64,000 bases of DNA from positions 32,011,209 to 32,075,208 of the forward strand of contig CP114482.1 in the NCBI GenBank assembly GCA_027186245.1. Reading direction: 5' to 3'. Shown here one piece after another: positions 46,524 to 58,568 of this stretch. The number at the start of each line of letters is the position of its first letter. Position 1 is the stretch's first letter. The position numbers were made by a program, and so were the translations under genes. This stretch comes from Coriaria nepalensis. Lineage: Eukaryota; Streptophyta; Magnoliopsida; Cucurbitales; Coriariaceae. A model generated the notes under the pieces. The model had not been told where the DNA came from and did not search any database. It worked only from the letters and a program-made list of their open reading frames with translations.

Positions 46524-47397
46524 AACTTGGGTTAGCTTTGTCCAGCTGGGCTTTGGTAAACATATACCCAAAAGAAGAGATTTTTTCACCATTATACGTA
46601 TTGCAGCAGGATGCTTGTTGCAACGCTAATCTTGCATTCAATTTATCAGAGACGCCCCTATGCTTTCATGGCCTGAGGCCCTCGAGACTATTATAAAAAG
46701 GTCTCGGTAGTACCCTATTTGACTTTTTACGTTGCTGATAAAGAAATGAGATTTAACTTTAACTGTCCGTGCATCTGAGCGTTTAGTTAGAACAAGACAT
46801 TCCATCATGGGAAGATGTAGCAAATTAGTTTGGATATGATGACACATCTTACATTGTTTTTGGTGTTTTTTTGGTTTGAAGCTGCTATGATTCGGTTTCT
46901 TTGAGAGAATGAATCGGATTGATTTGATCAAGGTTCTTATAAAATTTGATTTGATTCGGATACTTCAAAATATTTCAACTGAGTTTTCTAGAAAAAAAAA
47001 TATATACATTATTTCGATCCTTTTTGCACGAGAAATTGGATTGACTTTTTATATTATTTTTCTCGAAATTTTTCATTTAAAAAAGAAAAATTTGGAGTAT
47101 AAAAGAAATTAATAAATTTGTGAAAGGGAAAAGTGAAACTAATAAAGTAATCAAAAAATCAAATAATCAAATAATAAGAATAAAATAATATTATAAATTT
47201 TTTAATAACATGACATGTTATATAAAAAACAATCCATTTGATGTAAATTAGTAAGGAGGGACTAAAAAGTTTGATTTAAATTATTTAAGGATTAAAAAGT
47301 TAATCGTGATTATATAAGAGGGGATCATAAAAATTAAATTACACATAATTAAAAAGGAAATAAACCATTATTATTATTATTATTATTATCATTATTA

Positions 47398-47429
<32 letters not shown>

Positions 47430-48532
47430 TCCTTTCTTTCTTCAATATAATCGTTTTAGTTTCTTTTCTCCCATTAAAAGTTCATATAAACAAAATATTA
47501 TTATTAAATCTTGATATATATATTATTATATTTATATAAATAAATATATATAAGTTTCATGAAATAAATATAAATAAATATACATAGTTTTCATTATCGA
47601 TTTAGATTAATGTAATCACTAACTTCACTATCTTTATATTATTTCTAACCAACTGCAATAACCTTAGTGAAACTTAGATAAGTTGTTTAAGTATTTGTAA
47701 TATACTTAGTATACTTATGTTTAAGTTGATTTTTTCATTATTTTGTGATGTAATTGTAGGAAGATTGTATATATAATAAACATAATATAGTAAATAGTAA
47801 TTATGAAAACAGTGATGCTATAAAACAGAATAATATGTAAAATAGAATTTGGAAGAAACAGAATAGAATAGTAAAATAAAACAGAACAGAATATGTAAAA
47901 AAAAAGAATAGAATATAATCTGTAAAAATAGAATAAAACTGTAAAATATAACAGAACAAAATCTGAAAAAAAGAAATAGAATAATAAAATAAACAAAATA
48001 AAATATGAAATCAGAACAGAATAGTAATAGAGAATCAAACTGAGACCTGTAATGCAACAATTTCCTTAAAACAGATTCACCCCCTCACATCGGTGCAGAA
48101 GATTGAATGGCGTCTGTCTCTCAAGATACAACGGAGACGAATAGTAGCAGCGCACCACCGAACTATTCCCGGCGAACTCAAATAGTGGCTCGAACTTTAC
48201 CATACTAGAAACTTAGAACTCTAGAGGGAGGAAGGAAATTAGAGGGATGAGTGATTTCATTTTTTATTGTGTTTTTTCAAATGAGAGGAAGACGTCAATT
48301 TATAAGCTCATGAGGGGAGAGGAGATTAATGAGAATTATCTTAGGTTTAATTTAGGTTTAAATATGATGAAATTAAATTTCATCATTTCATCATTTCATC
48401 TTCAACCTTTCATCTTCAAACCTTTCATCTTCTGCAGAAGAAAAAAAAAATATCCGGTTGAAAAACAAAAAAGAGGGTCAAGAAAAATCGGGTCATTTTC
48501 GGGCCGGCATTCGGCGAGTAGTTAACCAAAGT
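46524..48532. other. Intergenic with low-complexity repeats
   Basis: 46524-46700 is probably the 3' UTR of the thioredoxin-like gene. 47367-47429 is a (TTA)n microsatellite. 47520-47590 is TA-rich. 47815-48035 repeats AACAGAA(C/T)A(G/A)AAT units. A 34-codon ORF near 48104 (MASVSQDTTETNSS) could be a first exon of a lost gene, but nothing confirms it. Confidence 0.5.
47367..47429 (+). repeat. (TTA)n microsatellite
   Basis: About 20 TTA units with two TCA interruptions. Confidence 0.95.
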
Positions 48533-49008
48533 ACGTGAATAGTTAACCATTAAATTGCCACATTCTAAGCAGAAGCAGCACTTACAATCACCATATCTCT
48601 ACAACTTACAATCAAAACAAAAAATGAACAAAAAACCAGAAAATCTGGAAAATACAACCAACTACACTAGTATTGACCAAAAAATGTACAAATCAATTTC
48701 AAAGCTTTCCAAACTTCACCAACAGCTTCAACACACATGAATCAACATACCAAACTTGCTTGAATACAAAAAATAGCCGTTGAGGCTGCCCAAGCTTGTT
48801 TTGCCTCCCAGAGCAGCAACTAAAAATAGAAAAGGTAGATTAGGACCTAACTTGAGTTTCTTTGATCCAATCTGAGTGAAACTTGATCCTACAAGTTTCA
48901 ATTGAGGTAGGGAAGCTACTAAAATAAGAGTCAACGCCAAAAAATATGATCACAAAAAGTCAACTTTTTCAACCTCCATTAATGAGTGATGTATCAAAGC
49001 TTCAAACA
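48533..49008 (-). repeat. Truncated 3' LTR of copia element
   Basis: It is related to 53190-53660 over its whole length (GTGAATAGTTAACCATTAAA..CTTCAAACA), with scattered substitutions. The edge near 48533 carries a short AGTTAACC duplication (48521 and 48542). Confidence 0.88.
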
Positions 49009-52000
49009 CTCCCCCTTGATACAATTACTCATTACTCCAATTTCAGACTTGAATTGCTCAAACTTTGCAGGAGCTAGGGGCTTGGTAAACCCATCTGTAA
49101 TTTGCTCTTCTGATTTGCAATGAACTAACCTCACTTCCCTATTCTTCACCCTTTCTCTTATGGCATAGAATTTTACAAGGATATGTTTTGTCCTTCCAAA
49201 GTAAACTGGATTTTCAGAGATTGCAATAGCAGATTTGCTATCATAATGTATGACAGTAGATGAGCTGGGATTGAAATTCAATTCTAGCAGGATTTTCCTA
49301 ATCCAAATAGCTTGATTGGTGGCATGAGTAGCAGCCACATATTCAGCCTCAACTGTTGATTGGGCCACAATACTTTGCTTCTTGGAACTCCAGCAAAACA
49401 TCCCTGATCCAAGTGTGAAGCAAAAATCACTTATGCTCTTGGCATCATCAAAAGAGAATGCCCAATCACTGTCCACATATCCTTCTAGTTTCAATTCTCT
49501 CTCTTCATACAGAATTCCATGAGAAATATATACATTAAGGTACCTAAGTATCCTCTTAGCAGCCCCCATATGCAATTGAGAAGGATTGTTCATAAACTTG
49601 GATAAAACACATACATAATACATGATGTCTGGTCTTGTTGATGTGAAGTACATCAAGCCTCCAATTAGACTTCTGAATAAGGTTTCATCAACCCTCATTG
49701 AACTATCATTCCTTCTAAAATTTTCATTTGCAGCCATTGGAGTGGATGCTGATTGCTAGATTCCATGTTGAATTTCTTCATCAGATTCTTAGCATACTTC
49801 TCTTGAGACACCAACACTCCTTTCTCAGATTGGAACACTTTCATTCCCAAAAAGAAACTCATTAATCCCAAGTCTGTCATCTCAAATTCAGCTTCCATCT
49901 CCCTTTTGAATTTGTTTATCAGATTGATCTTATTCCCAGTTATGAGCAAATCATCAACATATAGAGAGATTATGAGTAAAGATGAACGTGATTGTTTGAT
50001 GTAGAGTGTAGGATCATTTTCACTTCTACTAAAACCAGCATTGGATAGATAAGAATCTATCCTGCTATACCAAGTTCTAGGAGCTTGTTTTAGTCCATAT
50101 AAAGCCTTTTTCAACTTGAACACCTTACCTTCTTCTCCTTTCTCCTCAAACCCCTCAGGTTGCTCGACATAGACTTCTTCTTCAAATATTCCATTCAAGA
50201 ATGCTGACTTCACATCAAGCTGATGAATTGACTAAGATTTCCTTGCAGCCAATGCAATGATCAACCTGATAGTGTCAAGTTTGACCACTGGTGCAAATGT
50301 CTCAGCATAATCCACTCCATATTGTTGAGAGAATCCCTTCACTACTAATCGTGTTTTAAATCTATTTACTGAGCTGTCAGCATTTAGCTTCAGTTTGAAT
50401 ATCCACTTTAGCTTGATAATCTTTTTCTTCTCAGGTTTCTCAACCAGACTCCAAGTCTGATTTTTAGTGATCATTCTTAATTCTTCTTCCATAGCCTTCA
50501 TCCATCCTTCATCCTTTTTTGCTTCTTCATAGCAATTAGGCTCAACTAGAGCTACATTGCATCTTTGGTAAACATCATCAAGAGTTCTGTATCTTGGATT
50601 TATTGGTTCAGCATCATCATCATCAAGATCATCAGTGGGAGTTTGATCTTGACTTTTTTCAAGATGGTCAATCAGCCCCTCACTTCCATCTTCATCTTCC
50701 CATTTGAAGATTGCTTCCTCATCAAAATTGACATCTCTGCTGACAGAGATTTTCCCACCATCAGGATAGAAAATCCTATACCCTTTTGATTCTGTGCTAT
50801 AACCGATCAGTATTCCCTTTTCACTTTTCATAGAGAGTTTGTCTCTCTTTCCATCTAGAATGTGAGAAAAACACACATCTCTAAATATTCTGAGGTGAGA
50901 CACTAAAGGTTTCACATTGTGCCAAGCCTTATGAGGAGTTTTACCTTCCACTAACTTGGTAGGCAACTTGTCGAGCAGGTACACAGCAATGTTGGCTGCT
51001 TCTGCCCAAAACTTCCTTAGCATTCTCTTCTCAATCATCATGCTTCTTACCATCTCCATAATGGTCCTGTTTTTCCTTTCAGAAACCATATTTTGCTGTG
51101 GAGAGTGAGGCACTGTCAATTGATGAATGATTCCTTCATTTTCACAGAATTGTTTGAAATCATTTGAGGTGTACTCTCCGCCATTGTCAGACCTCAAAGT
51201 CTTCAGTTTCATTCCACTTTGAGTCTCCACTTGCTTCTTAAAGTTTACAAAAATGCTGAACACTTCTGATTTTTCCTTCAGAAAATGAATCTAGCATAAT
51301 CTAGTTTTATCATCTATGAAAATGAGGAAGTATTTGCTCCCATTTAATAAGGCTTCTCTCATTGGTCCACATACATCCGAGTGAACTAGCTCTAGCTTCT
51401 CCATGGTTCTGTGTGCTTGATTTTTAGGAAATGGCTTCCTACTCATCTTGCCAAGTTGACAGTTTTCACACACTCTATCCTGGGGTTGGACTGAGGGCAA
51501 GTCATCAACCATTCCTTGAGAGTTCAGATTCTAAATGGCCTTGAGATCAAAATGCCAAACCTTTTATGCCATGACCAAGATTCATCTTCCTTACATCTGA
51601 GAGCATGATGATCCCATTGCATATAAAAGCTATTATGACTGACTTGAACTTTAGCCACTTGTTTTCTGTTTGGATCTAAAATGGTGTAATATTTGTCTTG
51701 AAACAGCAAGACATATCCACTTCTCATCAACTGACCAACACTCAAAAGATTATGTTTCAGATTTGGAACCAAAAGAACATTGGTGATAAGCTTGGTACCT
51801 TTCTTAGTTTTTACCAAGACTGTGCCTCTTCCTTTAGCTCTAACTTTCTCCCCATTTCCAACTGTGATTCCAGTCGTGAAACTTGTGTCCAGATCTCTGA
51901 ATATGCTCTCATCATGAGCCATATGATTGGTGCATCCACTGTCTATGAGCCACCCTTCTCTGAATTCACTATGGTCAGAATCTGCAGCCATGAAGAAAGT

Positions 52001-52915
52001 TTCTTCATTCTGAACTTTAGGTGTTGGTGCTTGTTGAGGTTTTTGTGCCCCTCTCTCTCCGTTCTTCTTGAAGCAATTTTTCTCAATATGACCAAACATC
52101 TTACAGTAATAGCATTGAGGTTTGTCCTTCCATCAACAGAATTTTTCAGAATGCCCTTTCCTCTGGTATATAGAGCATGGAGGAAAGCTTTTCTTCCTTT
52201 CTGAGCTACCTGAAACAGAAGGGGAATAAGCTTGTGACTTCTTCCAAGGCTTGTGCTTATGCTCAGCATGTAAAGCACCTTCAACTTCTTCATCTTTCTT
52301 CTTTGTATGCCTAGACTCATTTGCTTCTAGGGAGCCTGTGAGTTCTAACATGGTTAGAGAGCTGAGGTCTTTGCTTTCCTCTATGACATCAATTTTGGAG
52401 TCGAATTTGGATAAAACACTAACCAACATCTTGTCAACCATCATCTTCTCTATGACATTCTCTCCAAAAGTTTTCATTTGGTTTGAGACTTCCATCATTC
52501 TCATTGCATAGTCCTTGATGGACTCTATCTCCTTCATTTTCAACCTCTCAAAGTCTCTTTTGAGGTTCAAGAGTCTGATGTTCCTGACTCTTTGAGATCC
52601 TTGAAACTCCTTCTTCAAGACATCCCATGCATCTTTAGCCACAGACAAGCTAATGATCCAAGAGAATAGCTTGTCATCCTTTCCAGATTGAATAATAGCT
52701 AAAGCTCTAAAGTTGTTTTGTTTTTCTATCTTGTGCTGTCTAATATGTTCAAGTGTGAAGTCCACCTCCTCAGATGGTGGTACATAGCCATCTTCCACTG
52801 CTTCCCATAGTCTATGAGCACATAGATAGATAGTCATCTTGACTGACCAAAATTGATAGCCTTCACCACTGAAAACTGGTGGTGAAAGTATGTGAACACC
52901 TTGATTAGGGGCCAT
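48994..52915 (-). pseudogene. Copia gag-pol with three stops and two frameshifts
   Basis: On minus: gag 52915-52133 (MAPNQGVHILSPPVFSGEGY start, LWEAVEDGY) is followed by two zinc knuckles; the first has CSIYQRKGH with a Cys changed to Tyr, and a stop follows at about 52131. The second knuckle (CYYCKMFGHIEKNC) and protease (WLIDSGCTNHM) are in 52099-51524. Integrase is in 51512-50232 (CENCQLGKMSRKPF, HSDVCGP, SDNGGEYTS, ERKNRTIMEM), with a stop at about 51289. RT is in 50450-49740 (VVKGFSQQYGVDY, QLDVKSAFLNG, YVDDLLITG), with a stop at about 50230. RNase H is in 49737-48994 (SSKKQSIVAQSTVEAEYVAA). Frameshifts are near 51520 and 49745. The stops at 51289 and 50230 sit where Trp is expected. 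RT and RNase H resemble Tork-type elements, but the lineage is tentative. Confidence 0.93.
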
Positions 52916-53011
52916 GGTGTTTTTCTGATTTTCGAGTGTTTATGGTTTAGAAACAGACAAGTGAGAAGGTTAAGGCTAGATGAGTTTATCTTTAGCAAAG
53001 CTCTGATACCA

Positions 53012-53660
53012 TGTTTGAAAAATGAAAGACAAGATTCAAGACTTGCTTTCTCTTCCTCAAGAACAGATTTTTGAATGAGAAAAAAGAAACAATGAACAAC
53101 AACCAAATTCTATAAAATTCCAATCTGATTTTTCATTAAAAAAAAAGTAAGAGACTAAATACATAAACAAGGATGAAACAATGTACATGAATAGTTAATC
53201 ATTAAATAGCCACATTTTAAGCAGAAGCAACACTTACAATCACCATACCTCTACAACTTACAATCAAAACAGAAAATGAACAGAAAACCAGAAAATCTGG
53301 AAAATACAACCAACTATACTAGTATTGACCAAAAAAGGTGCAAATCGATTTCAAAGCTTTCCAAACTTCACCAATAGCTTCAACACACTTCAATCAACAT
53401 ACCAAACTTGCTTGAATACAAAAAATAGCTGTTGAGGCTGCCCAACCCTGTTTTGCCTCCTAAAGCAGCAACCAAAAACAGAAAAGGCAGATTAGGACCT
53501 AACTTGAGTTCCTTTGATCCGATCTGAGTGAAACTTAATCCTACAAGTTTCAATTGAGGTAAGGAAGCTACTTAAATAAGAGTCAATGCTAAAAAACATG
53601 ATCACAAAAAAGTCAATTTTTTCAACGGAATTGATGAGTGATGTATCAAAGCTTCAAACA
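53012..53660 (-). repeat. 5' LTR of copia element (649 bp)
   Basis: TG..CA ends with the primer-binding site directly beside it. It is followed by AGACTTACGCC at 53661, where the left half of any target duplication would be compared if it had survived. Confidence 0.92.
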
Positions 53661-54295
53661 AGACTTACGCCTAGGAGCTGATCTCTCACGCTTACATGTA
53701 AGCCATACTTAAAATTCAATCATTGCTACTTGGAATCATACTTTCTAAATAATATACCAATTAATACATTTTCCTTAAATTAAGCTGCTTCTTTTCTTTA
53801 GGATGATCTGGGGCTTCATAGTAGTGTTTGATAGATTCAAAAAAATAAAAAATTGTATGAAGGTCAAGAAATAAGTTGCCGACAAGATTGAAGTCTCTGA
53901 TTCATTTTTGGGCCAAAAAAAGAAAAAAAAAAGTCTTTGATTAATGCGATGTTTGTTTATTTTGTTATACGGGATGGAGTGGTGGGTGGCGTCCAAGCAA
54001 GCCTAATCTATGTATCCTATCATTGCAAGTAATAAATCAGCAACTGTATGTACGATTTTTTCCGACTTGGTAAGACTAAAAGAATTGATTGGATTTGGAA
54101 AAATTCAACGAATTCCCCAACAGCTAAGTTATGCTGGCCGTTTAATCTTAAGCAAGTACAAGTGATCAAGACTTAGACTTCGTTTTGTTGGAGGGGAAGA
54201 AGGGAAGGGAAGGGAAGGGAAGGAAAATTTTTTCCCTTTATACTTTTAGCTTTAATGATTATGGAGAAATCTAATCTTTGTAAATGTTCGTACAG
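53661..54295. other. Spacer between copia element and ORP pseudogene
   Basis: It contains a (GGGAA)n run at about 54195-54222. No first exon of the ORP gene was found here. Confidence 0.5.
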
Positions 54296-55451
54296 ATTCC
54301 ACCACACTTCAACATGCCAAAGTCACAGCTAAAATGGTCAAATGTAAACATGTTGAGGAAGTGCTACAATGGAGATAGTCCAATGGAGAGATTGATAAGT
54401 GTAGTAGCCTGGAATTTGTCTACTTTGCGCCCTCTCGTCTTAGGTGGAACTCCTCTTAATCCTATTCTTGGAGAGACTCGACATGTTTCTAGAGGAACCC
54501 TTAATGTTTTACTAGAGCAGGTCATTACACTCTTTTATTTTCTTTCTTTCTTACTTACTGTTATTATTTATCATTATACATATATGCATATTTCACATCA
54601 TCCACCGGTGACGGCTCTTCATGCTACAGATGAAAACGAGAACATAGAAATGATATCGTGTCATTACCATTCGACCAAGTTCTACGTTACCGAATAAATG
54701 ATTCATGTATATAATGAATGTGGTTAATTCGTATTTTAAGACAAGCATGATGTATAGTATAAATGTATGTACAGGTAACTCTGTGGGGGTTGATGTTTGT
54801 GGCAAGATACAGTTGAAGTTGATGAAGCACGGAGAAACATATCAAATGAATTCTCCAAAGCTAATGTTCAAGTTTTTTTCCATCAGCTGGTGCTAAGTGG
54901 GATGGCAATGTGAGAGTCCATTGTCAAGAGAGTGGCCTCAAGGCTGGGATATGCTATAGAGGCCTTTCTTTTCTAGGGCACAAGGCAAATAATAGATCTG
55001 TTAGAGGGAAGATCTTTGATGCTTCTCTCCCTAACCCGACTCCTCTTTATGAGATGTTTGGTCATTGGGATAGGTAAACATTTTTAATCTAATATATATG
55101 TATATCAAGTAATTAAATGTTCTTAATTTTGTGTACATACAAAAATTTTGGTTCTTTGACTCAAAATTTGTTAGTTATGAGTTGAGAGATTCATTTTTCT
55201 TATTAAATATTATTTCAAGCATTCCATTTCTAATATAGTACGTACGGTATTTTCTCTATATATATATATAAATACCCTTATACATACGTATATTCTCCAA
55301 ATTCATGGTTCTTTAGATTGTACAACTAATTGCATGTAAAATAAGCAGAACTGTAAGCTTGAAGGACATGAAAGATGGGACGGTAAGGGGTTTATACGAT
55401 GCAGAAGAAGTCATTTCAGGGTTGAAAGCTCCCATAAATGAGGATCCAACG
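54296..55451 (+). pseudogene. Oxysterol-binding-protein-related (ORP3-type) pseudogene
   Basis: Four remnant exons read along the ORP lipid-binding domain: 54296-54520 (PPHFNMPKSQLKW, LNPILGETRHVSRG), about 54592-54693 (SHHPPVTALHATDENENIEM), about 54775-55074 (GKIQLKLMKHGETYQMNSPK, GAKWDGNVRVHCQESGLKAG, GHWDR) and about 55350-55451 (VSLKDMKDGTVRGLYDAEEV). The family carries sterols and phosphoinositides between membranes; the HHPP motif is kept. Defects: exon 2 has no AG acceptor before SHHPP and no GT donor after KFYVT. An extra T in a seven-T run near 54873 shifts frame. The first exon and all exons after NEDPT are missing. The flanks are a copia element (left) and a viral inverted repeat (right). 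Confidence 0.88.
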
Positions 55452-56301
55452 GTAAGAACTCAACTTAGCCAAATCATATCGTATTACTATTTATGACGGC
55501 ATATAAATTTTTAATTTTTTGTGGTTCAAGCTTTGAACCCTTTAAGATATTACTGCGGATCTCATACTAAGTTTTTGAAATTACAACTAGAGTTTACTTA
55601 GTTTGGATCGTTTGTTTATGATAATTAAATGAGATTATATGCACTGTTCAAAGAGTCCTAAATTGACGCCAGGCCTAGCGCTAGCTATGTTGTGTTTAGC
55701 TAAGCTAATTTAAATATCTCCTTAAAAAAAATAATAATTATGTTTACTTAAAACACTCCCTCTCATTCCTAAATCTGTATATCTATTTTGAATTCTGATA
55801 GGGATCCAAATAATATTTAAGTATGTTTAGTGATTGCCTCCGAAAGATTCTATACATCAGAGGGAATATGGAGCTTGATCCTATACTATGTTCTCTCTCA
55901 CTGTAAGGAAATTGGATAGCTTAATACTCCGTTGTAAGTGCCTATTGTGTGGTTAAGGACCAATAGGAATAAGACTTCATATGATGTTCAGGGCTCTCTA
56001 CTAGTGTATGGTATTATAGCCTTAATGTTTAGTTAACATAAGGTTTAATCGAATTTTGTTTCGAAGGAAGAATAAGATCTGGTGGAAGTGAGAAAGAAAT
56101 TCTCTCATCATGTCATCAGACACTAGTAATATCGTCCATACTTCAAACTTCACTCCACCTTCCTCTTCCACATCTAAGCCTAACTAATTCCCTTCGTCAA
56201 TTTCATTGCGTCCTCCGTTAAAAAGAACAAACTCCTTTAAAATCACTAATCTCGTAGAATATATCTATACTCCAAAAAGCACCTAAATTACTAAAATATT
56301 T

Positions 56302-56656
56302 TTGCCTCTTATCAACCCTTATAATGTCTTCAAAAGGCGCAATACCTTTAAGAGAACTATTCAACAGTTCATCAGTACTCCCATACTTCTTGTTAAGGAA
56401 TATATCCACTGTACTAGACTTGATAACAACCTCATCCCCTGCTCGTTAGTAGAACAATATGTTGATCTCACTTTAGATTCCTAAGTGGTTGCTCAATGGA
56501 TGAACGAGGAATACTCACACCTCAATCTTAGAGCTGTACGTGTTGTTCTCACTCTTCATAGTGGCAAAGGTTTGCCTAGTACCATCAGGCTTGCTTTGCT
56601 CAACTCTATTTTCATCAAATACGACCAAGTCGTGATAGGCACATCTATTAATATGG
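56302..56656 (+). pseudogene. Viral movement-protein fragment, left copy
   Basis: It reads in one frame with a single internal stop at about 56482, where the right copy keeps a Gln codon. It contains the conserved block around the first two beta-strands of the movement-protein family (AVRVVLTLH, then GKGLPS and RLALLNS). It ends where similarity to the right arm ends. Such proteins move virus between plant cells. This piece is too short to work. Confidence 0.75.
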
Positions 56657-57300
56657 AAGAGATAGGTCAATGGAGTGATCTTGCAATCTATGGGTTAGCT
56701 GGTGATGGAGTGTAGCCATATAAGAACTTGCCACCATAGATATGTCAGAAACTTGTATCTGTATTTTGAGAAACTTTGAAATATTTGGATTGACGAGGGA
56801 GATATTAAAATTGGGATAGAAAGTAAGACAAACATTGCCCACATGGAGAGTAGTAATATATGTGTCTATCACGACTTATTCGTGTTTGGTAAAAATAGAG
56901 TTGAGCATAGCAAGCCTGAAGTAACAAGCAAACCTTTGCGACCATGAAGAGTGAGAACGACACATATAACTCTAAGATGAAGGTGTGAGTATCCCTCATT
57001 CATCCATTGAGCAACCATTTGGGGATCTAAAGTGAGATAACATATTGTTATGCTAACGAGGAGAGGATGAGGCAGTTATCAAGTTTAGTAGAATGGACAT
57101 ACTCCTTAACAGGAAGTTTAGGAGTATTGATGAGTTGTCTAATAATTCTCCAAAAGGTTTTGTGTCTTTTGAAGACGTTATAAGGGATGATAAGAGGTAA
57201 AGAGGTTTCAATAATTTGGACACTTTCTGAAATATAGGTAGTATATTCTACAAGATTAGTGATTTTAAAGGAGTTTATTCTTTTTACAAAAGGAGGCAAT
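56657..57300 (-). pseudogene. Viral movement-protein fragment, right copy
   Basis: Read on minus in at least three frames: 57299-57048 matches the upstream part of the left copy, 56999-56880 matches the VLTLHGRKGL block, and 56872-56657 extends beyond the left copy with a TFYPNFNISL and HHQLTHRLQDHSIDL section typical of the family C-terminal half. Frame changes near 57040 and 56900 break it. Confidence 0.78.
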
Positions 57301-57774
57301 GAAACACAAAGAGAATTAGTAAGGCTTAGATGTGAAATAGGGAGGTGGAGTGAAGTTTGAAGTAGGGATGATATTACTAGTGTTTCATGACATGATGAGA
57401 GAATTCATTCCTCACTTCCACCAGATTTTGTTCTTCCTCCAAAATAGAATCTGACTAAAACTAAAACATTAAGGCTCTAATACTATATGATGGTAGAGAG
57501 TAGAGAGCCCTGAACACCGTATGAAGTCCTACTCCTATTGGCCCTTAACCTCTCAACGAGCACTTACTGCAGAGTATCGGGCTATCCAATTTCCTTACAG
57601 TGAGAGACCATAGCATAGGATCAAGCTCCATATTCGTTCTGATGTGCATGATCTTCCACCGAAGGCAAGCAAAGAGCATAGTTAAATATTATTTGTTGGG
57701 ATTCCTGTCAGAATTCAGAATAGACCTGGGGATTTAGGAAGGAGAGGAAGTGTTTTAAACAAACATGATTTTTA

Positions 57775-58568
57775 TTGATCATAATATATCTTACAATGGA
57801 TTTTTTCCTTATCCAAAACTGAGAGAGATAACCTTTATATAGGCAGAATGAACTCTCCAGATTTGACAGCATGATTGCAGATTCTTTTACAGGATTATAA
57901 ACGGACAGACAACTTTAGAAACATAGGTGCTAAAGCATAATAATGGAAGGTCACATGTAACTTTTATTATTACAAGATAACAAGCTAGATAATAATACAA
58001 TAGACTCTAGATAAGCAAGAATCTTGTGAGCCGGCAATAGGGAATTGTGTGATGGAGACATTTATTATATCTTCATATTTCTTATATGCACGTGTCTCCA
58101 AAATCAAGAAGGTAATTAACTGCAATTCGATTGTAAGTTGTAGAAATCATAGAGTTTTCATGCATTATTTATTTTTTAGGGGAAATTAAGATAAATTTCA
58201 AAACTTAGTATAAATTATAATAAATATAAAAAAATTGTAATTATAATAAATACTTAATTTTAAATTTAAATTATAATAAATTTTTAATTTCATGAAAATT
58301 AAATGAAAGTCATGTGCATACAATGTCTATTTATTAATTGGATACAATGATTGATTTGACTTCAAATTTAATATTATACAATTTTTGTAACGTATTAAAC
58401 TCAATCCAATCATCATCAATGCTTTTAATCCAAAACTTCAAATTCTGAAAAAGATTTCAAACATATCGGTTTTTTCTAAAATTTAATATTCCAATAATTT
58501 TGTGGACCTTTAAAGCCCATTAAGGCCCATTTTTTAAAACCAGATTTTACCCATAAACATTCGGGCAT
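57775..58568 (-). other. Leader/promoter side of the right viral copy, then AT-rich spacer
   Basis: A TATA-like CCTATATAAAGG on minus (57832-57843) lies ~350 bp before the primer-site-like motif of the right viral copy, and could be the viral or LTR promoter. Beyond about 58130 the sequence is AT-rich with TATAATAAAT repeats and no gene. Confidence 0.45.
57832..57843 (-). promoter_or_regulatory. TATA-like box pointing into the viral inverted repeat
   Basis: CCTATATAAAGG on the minus strand. Transcription from here would run leftward through both arms of the inverted repeat. Confidence 0.4.

Larger units (their letters stand above)
48533..53660 (-). mobile_element. Nearly complete Ty1/copia element, 3' LTR truncated
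   Basis: The right (5') LTR is 53012-53660 (649 bp, TGTTTGAAAAATG..CTTCAAACA). The primer-binding site for initiator tRNA-Met (GCTCTGATACCA on plus, 53000-53011) is next to it. The left (3') LTR, about 48533-49008, matches only the inner 475 bp or so, and the first ~180 bp are missing. The polypurine tract (CTCCCCCTTG on plus, from 49009) abuts it. Because the outer end is lost, no target duplication can be seen. Gag-pol has only about five lesions. Confidence 0.92.
55742..57774. mobile_element. Endogenous pararetrovirus-like inverted repeat (leader plus movement protein)
   Basis: Arms 55742-56656 and 56851-57774 are imperfect reverse complements over about 0.9 kb, with a ~195-bp single-copy centre. 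Each arm, read inward, holds a leader, a site resembling the tRNA-Met primer-binding site (GGTATTATAGCC at about 56010 plus; AGTATTAGAGCC on minus at about 57485), and a region coding a caulimovirid-type movement protein. The centre continues the right-hand (minus) copy only. Both copies are broken. Florendovirus-like endogenous viruses of flowering plants place the movement-protein region first after the primer site, which fits. Assignment to a genus is tentative. Confidence 0.75.

Noticed and set aside
47721..48060. ORFs rich in Phe, Tyr, Leu and Ile on minus
   Set aside because: These are translations of an A/T low-complexity repeat, not a membrane protein gene.
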